This document shows, one piece after another, positions 25,903 to 34,651 of a stretch of 64,000 bases of DNA. The DNA is taken from NCBI RefSeq assembly GCF_011297335.1, contig NZ_JAAOTJ010000003.1, positions 186,001-250,000 of the forward strand, read 5' to 3'. The notes under the pieces are model-generated. The model had not been told where the DNA came from. It worked only from the letters and a program-made list of their open reading frames with translations, and ran no database searches. Position numbers and translations under genes: made by a program. Each line of letters opens with the position of its first letter. The stretch's first letter is position 1. Origin of the DNA: Catellatospora methionotrophica (GTDB lineage Bacteria > Actinomycetota > Actinomycetes > Mycobacteriales > Micromonosporaceae).

Positions 25903-26286
25903 ATGGCAGTGGACGTCGCGGTCGTACATGAAGTCGACGACGAACTCGTCGAGGCCTTCGGGCGGCTGCTCCCGCAGCTGTCGCCGTCGGCCGGTCCCCT
26001 CGACCACGCGGCGCTGGCGGCGGTGGTGGCCTGGCAGGGCGTCTTGCTGCTGGTCGCCCGGGTCGACGGCCGGATCGTCGGGGCGCTGACGCTGGTGACG
26101 TTCCCGATCCCGACCGGGCCACGGGCCTGGATCGAGGACGTGGTCGTCGACGAGACGGCGCGCGGCGGCGGCGTCGGGGCGGCGCTGACCGGTGACCCGG
26201 CGACCGGCTCACGACTTCCCGCCCTAAAACAGCACAAATCCCCCAGAATGGGCAGGGTGAGGAGTCGCCCGTGCTCGCCGTCCTGA
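25903..26286 (+). pseudogene. GNAT acetyltransferase, truncated after the acetyl-CoA loop
   Basis: 127 codons from ATG 25903. The first 98 follow the GNAT fold, with WIEDVVVDETARGGGVGAALT containing the Q/RxxGxG/A-type acetyl-CoA loop. After ALT the sequence turns into an unrelated Pro/Arg-rich tail and ends inside the next gene. The missing C-terminal third includes the strand that completes the CoA pocket, so activity is unlikely. The tail overlaps the antiporter start by 16 bases, suggesting that a deletion joined this gene to the antiporter leader. Confidence 0.7.
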
Positions 26287-27473
26287 TGCTCGGCCTGGTG
26301 CTGGTCACCTGGGCCGTGCTAGCCCGACCGGCGCAGCGCTACAGCGTCACCGTGCCCATCGCCATGGCCGCCTCCGGCCTCATCCTCACCAACGGCACCC
26401 ACCCCCTGGTCAACGTCGAGGTCACCGGACCCATCGTCCGGCACCTCATCGAGATAACCCTCGCCCTGGTCCTGTTCACCGACGCCACCGACATCAGCAT
26501 GCGCTGGCTGCGCGAGACCGGCCGCGTACCCATGCGCATGCTGTTCATCGCGTTCCCGCTCACCGTGCTGCTCGGCTTCGCCGCCGGCGTGCCGCTGCTA
26601 CCCGGCGCGGGCTGGTGGGTCTGCGCCATCTGCGCCGCCGTACTCGCCGCCACCGACTCCACCCCCATCCTGCCGCTGCTGCACGACCACCGCCTGCCCT
26701 CCGGCATGCGCCACACCATCACCGTCGTCAGCGGCCTCGACGACGGCCTCGCCGCCCCCTTGGTCCTACTGCTGCTCGCAGGCGCCATCGGCACCGAAGA
26801 CCTGGAAAGCGTCCTGCTCGAACTGCTCATCGCCCTGGTCGTCGGCCTGGTCGTCGGCAGCGGCGGCGCGAAACTGCTCGCCGTGGCCCGCACCCGCGCA
26901 TGGTGCACCGAGGAGGCACAACGCGTCGGCCTGCTCGCCCTGGCCATCACCGCGTTCGCGATGGGCGAGGTCCTGCACGGCAACGGCTTCGTCGCCGCGT
27001 TCGTCGCCGGACTGGCCGCCCGCGCGACCGCGCCGCACATGCCGCGCAGCTCGCTGCAGACCGTGTCGGACACCGCGCTGGTGCTGTCGGCTGCGGTCTG
27101 GTTCGTTTTCGGGTCGCTGATCGTGCCCGCGTTCATGGACGGCCTGGAGTGGCGCGTCTTCGTGTACGCGTTCCTGTCACTGACCCTGATCCGGATGCTG
27201 CCGGTGGCCCTGTCGCTCGTGGGCAGCCACCTGCCCTGGCGCGAACGGTGGGCGCTGGGTTTCTGGGGCCCGCGCGGGCTGGACAGCATGGTGCTGGGCA
27301 TCATCGCGCTGGAGCAGCTGTCCGGGCTGGACGCCGACTGGGTCGCCGACGTCGTCGTGGTCGTGATCAGCCTCAGCATCCTCATCCACGGCCTGTCCGC
27401 CCGCTACTTCGCCTCCTGGTGGGCCCGGCGCAGCCGCACGCTCGCGGCTGCGGCCCGCCGCACCGGCACCTGA
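26271..27473 (+). CDS. Cation:proton antiporter (CPA1, NhaP-type)
   Basis: 400 residues from GTG 26271 with TGAGGAG about 6 bases upstream. Eleven or so hydrophobic segments run through the chain. Family features are LILTNGTHPLVNVEV, VLFTDATDISMRWLR, AAVLAATDSTPILPLL (the Asp-containing exchange site region), FVAAFVAGLAARA and FWGPRGLDSMVLGIIALE. It should exchange Na+ or K+ for protons across the cell membrane. No cytoplasmic regulatory domain follows the membrane part. Translation may be influenced by the truncated GNAT frame ending inside its 5' end. Confidence 0.9.
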   Translation: MLAVLMLGLVLVTWAVLARPAQRYSVTVPIAMAASGLILTNGTHPLVNVEVTGPIVRHLIEITLALVLFTDATDISMRWLRETGRVPMRMLFIAFPLTVLLGFAAGVPLLPGAGWWVCAICAAVLAATDSTPILPLLHDHRLPSGMRHTITVVSGLDDGLAAPLVLLLLAGAIGTEDLESVLLELLIALVVGLVVGSGGAKLLAVARTRAWCTEEAQRVGLLALAITAFAMGEVLHGNGFVAAFVAGLAARATAPHMPRSSLQTVSDTALVLSAAVWFVFGSLIVPAFMDGLEWRVFVYAFLSLTLIRMLPVALSLVGSHLPWRERWALGFWGPRGLDSMVLGIIALEQLSGLDADWVADVVVVVISLSILIHGLSARYFASWWARRSRTLAAAARRTGT

Positions 27474-27527
27474 AGCAGGTCCGACGATCTACCATGCCAC
27501 CCATCAGGCGACCGTGGGGAGACGGCG

Positions 27528-28202
27528 ATGGGCGGCACGGACTGGACCGGCGTACGCGAACGCGTCGAAGCCCTGCGCGCCCGGCCGGGCTCCGAGCGGC
27601 TGTTCGGCGCGGACACGCACGGGTTCACGCTCGCGCCCGCCCTCAGCGGCGACGAGCTCGCGGACCTGGAGACCTGGCTCGGCGTGCGGCTGCCCGACGA
27701 CTACCGGCGGTTCCTGACCGAGGTCGGCGCGGGCGGTGCGGGCCCGTTCTGCGGGGTCAACCCGGTCCGGCGAGCCGACCCCGGCTGGCAGTGGCACGGC
27801 GAGTGCGCCGAACTGACCGACGTCACCCGGCTCGCCCAGCCCTTCCTGGTCGACCGGCCGTTCGAGGACCTGCTCGCCGCACTCGACGAGCAGGAACCAC
27901 AGGAGCAGGACTTCACCGACCCGGCCGCCTACCAGGAGGCGGCCGAGCGGTGGCGCGACGGGATGCGGGAGATCGTCGCCGGGCCGGAGTTCAGCGCGGG
28001 CGCGATCTGCCTGGTGCACGAGGGCTGCAACCTGCGCTACTGGCTCGTGGTGAGTGGACCGGCCCGCGGCGGCATCTGGTACGACGGCAGCTGCGACTGG
28101 GCCGACATGATCCCCGAGGAGAACGACGACGACCAGCCCGTGGGCTTCGGCGAGTGGTACCTGGACTGGCTCGGCGAGGCTGAGCGCAGCCTGGCCCGGT
28201 GA
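27528..28202 (+). CDS. SMI1/KNR4 (SUKH-1) family protein
   Basis: 224 residues from ATG 27528 with GGGAGA upstream. The diagnostic N-terminal block is LSGDELADLETWLGVRLPDDYRRFLTEVG (about 38-68), followed by GCNLRYWLVVSGPARGGIWYDG and a C-terminal FGEWYLDWL helix, the full SUKH-1 layout. SUKH proteins serve as immunity proteins against contact-dependent toxins or as stand-alone regulators; no toxin gene is adjacent, so the partner is unknown. Confidence 0.9.
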   Translation: MGGTDWTGVRERVEALRARPGSERLFGADTHGFTLAPALSGDELADLETWLGVRLPDDYRRFLTEVGAGGAGPFCGVNPVRRADPGWQWHGECAELTDVTRLAQPFLVDRPFEDLLAALDEQEPQEQDFTDPAAYQEAAERWRDGMREIVAGPEFSAGAICLVHEGCNLRYWLVVSGPARGGIWYDGSCDWADMIPEENDDDQPVGFGEWYLDWLGEAERSLAR

Positions 28203-28205
28203 CGT

Positions 28206-28877
28206 TCAGCGGCGCACCCGCCGGGCCAGGGCTGCCTTGGTCGTCGCGACGCCCTTGATGATGGCCTGCTCGGCGGGGTGCATCCGGTCGAGCAGCAGTG
28301 CCGCGTTGCCGGCCGCCTCGTCGGGTCCGACCGTCGGGATCGCCTCCCACATCTCCATACCCGCGACCAGTCCGGCCAGCACCGCGTAGTGGGCGTCGGC
28401 CGGTGCCTGGCGGCGGCCGGGCGGGTCGCGCAGCACGCCGAGCATCAGCGAGCGGGGCCGGGCGGCGACGAACGGGTTGACCGCGACCAGGCGGTTCTGG
28501 CGGCTGAGCACGCCGCGCTGGACCTCCTCGATGATCCCCTGGCGTTTGAGCCGTTCGGCGACCAGCACGTACAGGTCCTCGCGCAGGTAGTCGATCCAGG
28601 AAGCGGCGGCGTGGGTGACGGGTTCCTGCGCGGCGACCTTGCCGAGCACGTGGTCGAGGACCGGGTCGCCGCTGAACGTGGGGGTGGTGCGGATGACCAC
28701 CGCGCCCTCGTCCAGGGCGATGGCACGCTGCCAGCCGAGTTCGATCAGCACGGCGGCTGCCAGGCCGAGACCGAACACCTCGTCGCCCGCGTGCCGTTTG
28801 CCGGTGTATTCGTGATGGCCGATGAGAAAGAGTTCGTCGGCCACGGCGAACCTGTCCGAGACGGAGAAAGTCGACAT
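28206..28877 (-). CDS. GPP34 (GOLPH3/Vps74-like) family protein
   Basis: 223 residues. The family pattern is clear: VADELFLIGHHEYTGKRHAG, AAVLIELGWQRAIALDEGAVV, REDLYVLVAERLKRQGIIEEV and a C-terminal helical region. The eukaryotic homologue binds phosphatidylinositol-4-phosphate at the Golgi; the actinobacterial versions are of unknown role and are probably peripheral membrane proteins. The gene is divergent from an APC permease 227 bases away, and a second GPP34 gene at 37426 also neighbours an APC permease. Confidence 0.88.
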   Translation of the reverse strand: MSTFSVSDRFAVADELFLIGHHEYTGKRHAGDEVFGLGLAAAVLIELGWQRAIALDEGAVVIRTTPTFSGDPVLDHVLGKVAAQEPVTHAAASWIDYLREDLYVLVAERLKRQGIIEEVQRGVLSRQNRLVAVNPFVAARPRSLMLGVLRDPPGRRQAPADAHYAVLAGLVAGMEMWEAIPTVGPDEAAGNAALLLDRMHPAEQAIIKGVATTKAALARRVRR

Positions 28878-29104
28878 GGGGTTCCTAGATGATCACTACT
28901 CGGCGGGAGAGGTCTTCACGCATGCCGCGATGCATGCTCGCGTCTGTGCAAATTGGAAAGGCTAGTGGACTTCGACGATCCGTTCAACTGCGCAGACATA
29001 GACAATAGCGAACTACATTAACGAAGCGTTACTCGTATTGATCCATGTACCTGCACGCATTACTATGCACCGACCGTTCACCCCGAAACAGGATCAGAGG
29101 AATC

Positions 29105-30610
29105 ATGACCACCTCAGAACAGACACGGGGAGCCGCGATCCCCTCGGGTGCCTCGTCACCCCTGCCGCCCATGCTCGCCCCCGCCGACCTCGGCCTGGCC
29201 CGCCGCCGCCTGAGCACCAGCTCGCTGGTCTTCTTCACCGTCTCGGCCAGCGCGCCGATGACCGTGCTCGCCGGCGGGGTCGTCGCCACGTTCGCCGTCA
29301 CCGGCTCGGTCGGCGTGCCGCTGGCGTTCCCGATCGTCGCCGCCGCGCTGGCACTGTTCGCCGTCGGCTACGCCGCGATGAGCCGCCACGTCGTCAACGC
29401 CGGCGTGTTCTACGCGTACGTGTCCCAGGGACTCGGCGGGGCGCTGGGGGTCGGCGCCTCGTTCGTGGCCCTGTTGGCATACAACACTATCCAGATCGGC
29501 CTCTACGGCCTGTTCGGCGCCGCGATGGGCGGCTTCGTCGCCGCCAACGGCGGCCCCGACCTGGCCTGGTGGGTATGGTCACTGGCCGCGCTCGCCCTCG
29601 TCGCGATCCTGGGCCTGCTGCGCGTCGACCTCAACGCCAAGGTCCTCGCGGTGCTGCTCATCGCCGAGGTCGCCGCCGTCGTGCTGTTCGACCTCGGCTC
29701 GTTCGCCAACCCCGCCGGTGGCACCGTCACCTTCGACGGGCTCGACCCGGCCAACCTGTTCGGCCCCGCCATCGGCGGCGTGCTCGCCTTCACCGTGGCC
29801 GCGTTCGCTGGCTTCGAAAGCGCCGGCGACTACGCCGAGGAGGCCAAGGACCCCCGCCGCACGGTGGCCCGCGCCCTGTACGCGGCCATCGCCATCACCG
29901 GTGTGCTGTACGCGCTGTCGGCGTGGGCGCTGACCGTCGGCGCTGGCCCTTCCAACGTCGTCGCCCAGGCCCAGGACCCGGCGGCCGGGCTGCCGTTCTC
30001 GCTGATGGCCGCGCACTTCGGCGACACCGTCGCCAACATCGCCAACCTGCTCCTGCTCACCAGCGTGTTCGCCGCGCTGCTGTCGTTCCACAACACCGTC
30101 GCCCGGTACCTGTTCGCCGCCGGACGCGAGAAGGTGCTGCCCGCCGTGCTGGCCCGCACCGGCCGCCGCACCTCCGCGCCGTACGTCGGCTCGCTGCTGC
30201 AGACCGTCCTGGCCGTGATCGTCGTGGCCGTGTTCGCCGCCCTGGGGCGCGACCCGGTGCTGGAACTGTTCACCTGGCTGTCGTACGTGTCCGCGGTCGG
30301 CCTGCTCGTGCTCATGGTCGCCACGTCGGTGGCCGTGCTGGCCTACCTGAACCGGCACTCCGGCACCGAGACGCTGTGGCAGCGCACCATCGCCCCGGTC
30401 CTGGCCACCCTCGCCCTCGGTGCGATCACCGTCCTGACGATCGTGAACTCCGACGCGATGCTGGGCGCCGAAGCGGACTCGCCGCTGCGCTACATCCTGC
30501 CGGGCCTGGTCGGCGTCGCCGTCGTGCTCGGCGCGGGCTGGGGCCTGGTGCTGCGCTCGACGCAGCCCGCCGTGTACGACCGCATCGGCAAGGGCGGCCC
30601 GACCGAGTAG
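29105..30610 (+). CDS. APC-superfamily amino acid/amine permease
   Basis: 501 residues, about 12 transmembrane helices. ATG 29105 has CAGAGG about 4 bases upstream. Typical APC marks are the unwound first helix region FFTVSASAPMTVLAGG, FAGFESAGDYAEEAKDPRRTV (the conserved GFE...EE..P block) and SFHNTVARYLFAAGREKVLP. It should import an amino acid or amine. It is convergent with a copper amine oxidase gene across a shared terminator, suggesting an amine substrate. It is clearly paralogous to the permease at 35870. Confidence 0.9.
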   Translation: MTTSEQTRGAAIPSGASSPLPPMLAPADLGLARRRLSTSSLVFFTVSASAPMTVLAGGVVATFAVTGSVGVPLAFPIVAAALALFAVGYAAMSRHVVNAGVFYAYVSQGLGGALGVGASFVALLAYNTIQIGLYGLFGAAMGGFVAANGGPDLAWWVWSLAALALVAILGLLRVDLNAKVLAVLLIAEVAAVVLFDLGSFANPAGGTVTFDGLDPANLFGPAIGGVLAFTVAAFAGFESAGDYAEEAKDPRRTVARALYAAIAITGVLYALSAWALTVGAGPSNVVAQAQDPAAGLPFSLMAAHFGDTVANIANLLLLTSVFAALLSFHNTVARYLFAAGREKVLPAVLARTGRRTSAPYVGSLLQTVLAVIVVAVFAALGRDPVLELFTWLSYVSAVGLLVLMVATSVAVLAYLNRHSGTETLWQRTIAPVLATLALGAITVLTIVNSDAMLGAEADSPLRYILPGLVGVAVVLGAGWGLVLRSTQPAVYDRIGKGGPTE

Positions 30611-30632
30611 CCCGCGCCACGGGGGCACGGAC

Positions 30633-30670
30633 AGGAGCGGGGCGGACGCCGAAGCGTCCGCCCCGCTCCT
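30633..30670. terminator. Strong bidirectional terminator
   Basis: A 17-base perfect stem (AGGAGCGGGGCGGACGC and complement) with CGAA tetraloop and short T-containing tail lies between the convergent permease and amine oxidase genes. Confidence 0.8.
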
Positions 30671-30679
30671 TCGTTGCGC

Positions 30680-32638
30680 TCAGGAGCAGCAGCTGTCGCC
30701 CTCGGACTTGTCCGAGGCGCAGTGCGACGCCGTCGAGGCGGGCACGTCCAGCGTCGGGTTGCGGTCGAAGAAACCGACCGGCTTGAGCACGAACCCGGCC
30801 CGGTCCACCGGCATCACCGGCCAGTCCTCGGTACGCGGGAAGTGCGTCAGCCCGAACGTGTGCCACAGCACCACGTCGGTGGCCCGCAGGTCCCCGTCGC
30901 GGGCCGTCCACGCCGGCAGCCCCGCCCCACCCGCGTGCTGGTTGGGCAGGTCCCCGGACGGGTAGCGCTCCGCCGGGTCGTACCGGGTCACCCACAGGTG
31001 GTGCGTCGCGAACGCCGCCCGCTGCGAGATCGACGCCGACGGGTCCGCCGCCAGCACCGGCTGGCCCTGCGGGTACAGCGCGTACCCGACCGGCTGGCCC
31101 AGCCGGTTGAGCTTGTCCGGGTTCACCACGTGCCACGCCCGCGCGCTGGCGGGCTCGGCCATCCGCGCCCCCTGCGACTCGCGCTCGACCGGCGTCACCG
31201 ACTTGGTGAACGCGTTGCCGTGCGGGTTGTCCGGCCCGACCGGCACCCGCTGCAACTGCACCTCGTTGACCGTGTTCGCGACCCCGTCGACGGTCATGTC
31301 CAGCCGCGCGCACCACATGTGCTGGTGGTACGGCCCGCCCAGCCCCGGAGCGACCTCGTCGGCGTACGGGGTGCCCGGCACGTACGACGAGGTGAACATG
31401 ACACCGGTCGCCTTGCACTCCAGCTCGATCGTGCCGTCCAGGTACAGGTACCAGTAGAAGCCGTAGTCGTAGTTGCCGACCGTCACGAAGAACGAGATCA
31501 CCAGCCGCCGCTGCCGCCGCGTCTCCGACGAGCCGGTGAACAGGTCGGTGTGCTTCCACAGCACCCCGAAGTCCTCCTCGTGCATGCAGATCGCGTTCGG
31601 GCGCGTCTGCGGCTCGCCCAGGTCGTCGGCGACCACCGCGTCGAAGTAGTGGATCTCACCGAGGCAGTCGCAGCCCAGCTGCAACGCGTTGACCTGCGCG
31701 CCCAGGCTGTACTCGCCCGCGTCGAAGTAGTTCTGCCACCAGCGCGCCGGGGACGGGTCCGCGTACGGCACCACCATCTCGGCGACACTGGCCCGGTAGA
31801 CGATGTCGCGGCCGTGCAGCGACAGCTGGTGCAGGGTCAGGCCCTCGCGGGCGTCGAACCCGATCCGGAACCTCCAGCCCTCCCAGCTCACCACGTCGTC
31901 GTCGACGGTGAAGCTCGGCCCCTCCGGCTGCGTGATCTCGATCGGCTTCAGCGTCGTGCGCACCGGCCCGGTGTACGCCGGATCGTCGTGGTTGTGCTCC
32001 TCGGCCGGGACCGGCAGCAGCACGTCGTCGATCAGTTCGATGACCCGCCGCTCGGTCAGGTCCACGAACGCCACGACGCCGTCGACCGGGTGCGCCCACG
32101 GGTGGTCGGCCTCGCGGTGGCGTACGAACGACAGCACCCGCACCATGCGGCGGCCCTGCTCGTCGGGCTTGGTCGCCGCGCCCGCCGACAGCGGGCACGG
32201 GCACACCAGGTCCAGGTCGGTGATGCCGCGCCGGGCCATCGCCGCCTGCCAGCCCTCGTCGGCCTTGACGATCTCGTCGGCCGCGATGTACTCCTCCAGC
32301 ATGATCGCGGGCTGGCCGTCGCGGACCGGGTCCAGCAGCCGGCGGCTGTCGACCTCGCCCTTGCTCAGCGACACCACCGTGTCGGTGGCCCGGCCGGTCG
32401 CCACGTCCAGCAGGATCACCCGGGCCCGGCGCGGCACCACCGCACCGCCGGTGTCGAGCACCTCGCCCTTGGCGGGCTCCTCGAGGCCGACGTAGGTGAA
32501 CCGGGTGCTCTCCCCGACCAGACCCGCGGCACTGAGCACCGAGCGGGCCTGGCGCATCTCCTCGGCACTGAGCCGGGCCAGGGGGTGGGCGGCGTCAGGC
32601 CGCTGCGGATCCATCTGATGCAGCGCCGTAGAACTCAT
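30680..32638 (-). CDS. Primary-amine oxidase (copper amine oxidase, TPQ enzyme)
   Basis: Oxidises primary amines to aldehydes with release of ammonia and hydrogen peroxide. 652 residues, normal length. The TPQ precursor Tyr is Y390 in TVGNYDYG (consensus T-x-x-N-Y-D/E). Copper ligand pair PYHQHMW lies about 440 and the third His is in the C-terminal THFPRTEDWPVMP region. The catalytic Asp is in NYFDAGEYSLG (about 300), where Ser replaces the usual Gly. It ends with an unusual Cys-rich tail (SHCASDKSEGDSCCS). No signal peptide: cytosolic. The flanking APC permeases are likely to supply its amines. Confidence 0.95.
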   Translation of the reverse strand: MSSTALHQMDPQRPDAAHPLARLSAEEMRQARSVLSAAGLVGESTRFTYVGLEEPAKGEVLDTGGAVVPRRARVILLDVATGRATDTVVSLSKGEVDSRRLLDPVRDGQPAIMLEEYIAADEIVKADEGWQAAMARRGITDLDLVCPCPLSAGAATKPDEQGRRMVRVLSFVRHREADHPWAHPVDGVVAFVDLTERRVIELIDDVLLPVPAEEHNHDDPAYTGPVRTTLKPIEITQPEGPSFTVDDDVVSWEGWRFRIGFDAREGLTLHQLSLHGRDIVYRASVAEMVVPYADPSPARWWQNYFDAGEYSLGAQVNALQLGCDCLGEIHYFDAVVADDLGEPQTRPNAICMHEEDFGVLWKHTDLFTGSSETRRQRRLVISFFVTVGNYDYGFYWYLYLDGTIELECKATGVMFTSSYVPGTPYADEVAPGLGGPYHQHMWCARLDMTVDGVANTVNEVQLQRVPVGPDNPHGNAFTKSVTPVERESQGARMAEPASARAWHVVNPDKLNRLGQPVGYALYPQGQPVLAADPSASISQRAAFATHHLWVTRYDPAERYPSGDLPNQHAGGAGLPAWTARDGDLRATDVVLWHTFGLTHFPRTEDWPVMPVDRAGFVLKPVGFFDRNPTLDVPASTASHCASDKSEGDSCCS

Positions 32639-32764
32639 TGATGTCGCCCTCTTTCATCGGCAGTCAGCGGACACCCGAACATCCTCATCGCCGCCCGGTC
32701 CGCTGTCGAGTCCGAAGTGGGGCGAACACCGGCGCCCCCAGGACCACCCGTGGCCGTCTCCTGA

Positions 32765-33172
32765 TCAGCCCTGCTGAAGGATGCGGACCGGGTTGCCGAA
32801 CGGGTCACGCAGGCCCATGTCGGTGCCGTAGAAGTGCTCGGTCGGCTCCTGGGTGAAATCGGTGAAGCCAGCCGCCTTGAGCGACTCGTACAGCCCTCGG
32901 ATGTCGTCGGTGAGCAGCACCAGGCCGGTCAGCGCGCCCTTGGCGACCAGCTCGCGCAGCTGCTCGGCCGTCGCGTCGTCGTGCAGCGGCGCACCCGGCT
33001 GCTCCAGGGAGATCTCGGTGCCGTCACCGCCGGGGACCCGGACCGTCAGCCAGCGGTACGAGCCCTGCTCGACGTCGTTGCCCTTCTCCAGGCCGAGTTT
33101 GCCGACGTAGAAGTCCAGCGCCTCGTCCTTGTCCAGGACGTAGATCGACGCGACGTTCAGCTTGGTGATCAT
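32765..33172 (-). CDS. VOC-family protein
   Basis: 135 residues: MITKLNVASIYVLDKDEALDFY opens the first motif, TDFTQEPTEHFYGTDMGLRDPFGNPVRIL closes the second (DPFGN). This resembles glyoxalase/bleomycin-resistance-fold proteins of the small-molecule-binding type. It lies 61 bases downstream of an AraC-type regulator on the same strand and is probably its co-transcribed partner. Confidence 0.88.
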   Translation of the reverse strand: MITKLNVASIYVLDKDEALDFYVGKLGLEKGNDVEQGSYRWLTVRVPGGDGTEISLEQPGAPLHDDATAEQLRELVAKGALTGLVLLTDDIRGLYESLKAAGFTDFTQEPTEHFYGTDMGLRDPFGNPVRILQQG

Positions 33173-33233
33173 TTCGGGTTCTCCTCCATCAGCAGTGACC
33201 CGGCCAGGCTAGGTGTGCCGCCACAGCCTCGGC

Positions 33234-33641
33234 TTATCCAGAACTGCGCGATGTCCGGGGCCGGGTGTGGGCCATCAGGGCACAGTTGGGCACGCCCACC
33301 GGCTGGTGCCCGTCCCGGTAGGCCGACGGGGACTGGCCGACGATCTCCCGGAACGTCCGGCTGAACGTCCCGAGGCTGGCGAAACCGACGCCGAAACAGA
33401 CGTCGGTGACGGTGCGGCCGGGCTCGCGCAGCAGGAACATCGAGCGCTCCACCCGCCGCCGTTGCAGGTAGCGGTGCGGCGTCTCGCCGAACACGTCGCG
33501 GAAGCAGCGGCTGAAGTGCGCCGGGGAGAGGTGGGCGACCGCTGCGACGGCGGCGACGTCGAGAGGCTGGGCGTAGGCGCGGTCCATCGCGTCGCGGGCG
33601 CGCAGCAGCCGCCGGTTGAGTCGCTCAGCCTCCCTGCTCAC
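33234..33641 (-). CDS. Short AraC-family transcriptional regulator
   Basis: 135 residues consisting almost only of the DNA-binding domain. The first helix-turn-helix is VAAVAAVAHLSPAHFSRCFRDVFGETP, followed by RYLQRRRVERSMFLL. The second is VTDVCFGVGFASLGTFSRTFREIVGQSPSAYR, the classic AraC signature. No ligand-binding domain is present. Upstream of the VOC gene, it probably controls that gene and itself. Confidence 0.9.
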   Translation of the reverse strand: MSREAERLNRRLLRARDAMDRAYAQPLDVAAVAAVAHLSPAHFSRCFRDVFGETPHRYLQRRRVERSMFLLREPGRTVTDVCFGVGFASLGTFSRTFREIVGQSPSAYRDGHQPVGVPNCALMAHTRPRTSRSSG

Positions 33642-33683
33642 GCCGCAATGCTATAAGTGCAGTTCGGCGGGCATGGAGACCGG

Positions 33684-34130
33684 TCAGCCCAGGTTGGCGG
33701 CGTTGGGGCCCTCGCCCCAGATGTTCATGGCGGTCCAGCGGGTCAGGCCGTAGATCAGCGTCCAGCCGACCGGGGTCAGGTAGAGCGCGGCGATGACGTA
33801 CGCGGCGATGGTCCCGGCCTCGATCCGGTCGCGCAGCGACTGCTCGCCCTCACCTCTGAGCGCCCGCCGCCCGCGCCAGGCCAGCAGCACCGCGGCCAGG
33901 GGCGACAGCCACGCCACGACCATGCCGAGCAGGGTGAGCACGCCGAACGGGTTGGCCAGCGAGCCGCGGATCGACGTGCCCTCGTGCAACGGCGCGTACA
34001 CCATGGCGTAGACGCTGGTGCCGTTGCCGCCGTGTACGCCGCCGATCAGCAGCGCGCACAGGAAGGCGCACACGGCCAGTCCGAAGGCCCAGACCAGGGT
34101 CAGCTGCGCGCGCCAGAGTCGGTCGGTCAT
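33684..34130 (-). CDS. Small membrane protein
   Basis: 148 residues from ATG 34130. Hydrophobic segments at about 10-32, 62-84 and 105-128 make a three- or four-helix integral membrane protein; no family recognised. Its ATG shares a base with the upstream stop (TGATG), so translation is coupled. It is third in an XRE-membrane-membrane operon. Confidence 0.7.
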   Translation of the reverse strand: MTDRLWRAQLTLVWAFGLAVCAFLCALLIGGVHGGNGTSVYAMVYAPLHEGTSIRGSLANPFGVLTLLGMVVAWLSPLAAVLLAWRGRRALRGEGEQSLRDRIEAGTIAAYVIAALYLTPVGWTLIYGLTRWTAMNIWGEGPNAANLG

Positions 34131-34651
34131 CAGTCCAGAATCCAGTTCAGCAGCAGGCGGCCGGGTGGCGCCAGGGTGAAGGCGACGAACACAACGGTCA
34201 GCCCGGCCGCGATGTACATCCACCGGCGCAGCCCGGCCGGCATCTGGCGCCGTCGCCGGGCCAGTGCGGTGAACGACATCAGCAGCGACAGCACCGCGGC
34301 GGGCGGCCCGAGCGTGGCGAGGAAGACGGCGGGCACGGCCAGCCATATCAGCGCACCGGGGAGCGCGTCGGTGGGCGCCTGGCAGCCGAGATCAGCAGGG
34401 CAGTGTGTGGTGCCCTGGAAGGTGAACAGGAACAGGTAGGGGATCGCGGCGCTGGCGACGTAGAGCGCGACGCACGCGAGCTGCACGGCCACGAGCAGCC
34501 GTGCGGCGAGGAAGCGGGGTGCGGGCGCCGACACTCCCGGAGCATACGAGCCGCCATTCTCGCCGTCTATGCCTCGGCCGGGTGCGGTCACGGCGACCGG
34601 CAGCGGGTCGCGTCGGCCGGGCACGGCCGATCCGGACAGTTCCGCGCTCAC
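34130..34651 (-). CDS. Membrane protein
   Basis: 173 residues with a 40-residue Gly/Pro-rich cytosolic start, then hydrophobic segments at about 48-72, 98-125 and 145-168, and a short loop with CPADLGC that could form a disulfide. No known family. It overlaps the XRE gene by 4 bases (ATGA) and the next membrane protein by one base. The two membrane proteins are similar in size and probably form a complex. Confidence 0.7.
   Translation of the reverse strand: MSAELSGSAVPGRRDPLPVAVTAPGRGIDGENGGSYAPGVSAPAPRFLAARLLVAVQLACVALYVASAAIPYLFLFTFQGTTHCPADLGCQAPTDALPGALIWLAVPAVFLATLGPPAAVLSLLMSFTALARRRRQMPAGLRRWMYIAAGLTVVFVAFTLAPPGRLLLNWILD

Noticed and set aside
25769-26308. A 180-residue N-terminal extension of the sigma-lyase fusion
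   Set aside because: It is antisense to the GNAT remnant, Arg/Pro-rich, and the TTG at 25768 has an excellent RBS and begins just before sigma region 2.
28920-28937. GCATGC-N6-GCATGC between GPP34 and permease genes
   Set aside because: Each half is a 6-base self-palindrome likely by chance; no promoter geometry supports it as an operator.
30674-32641. A 655-codon plus-strand frame opposite the copper amine oxidase
   Set aside because: Exact antisense of a confident enzyme with TPQ motif; Arg/Val/His-rich shadow.
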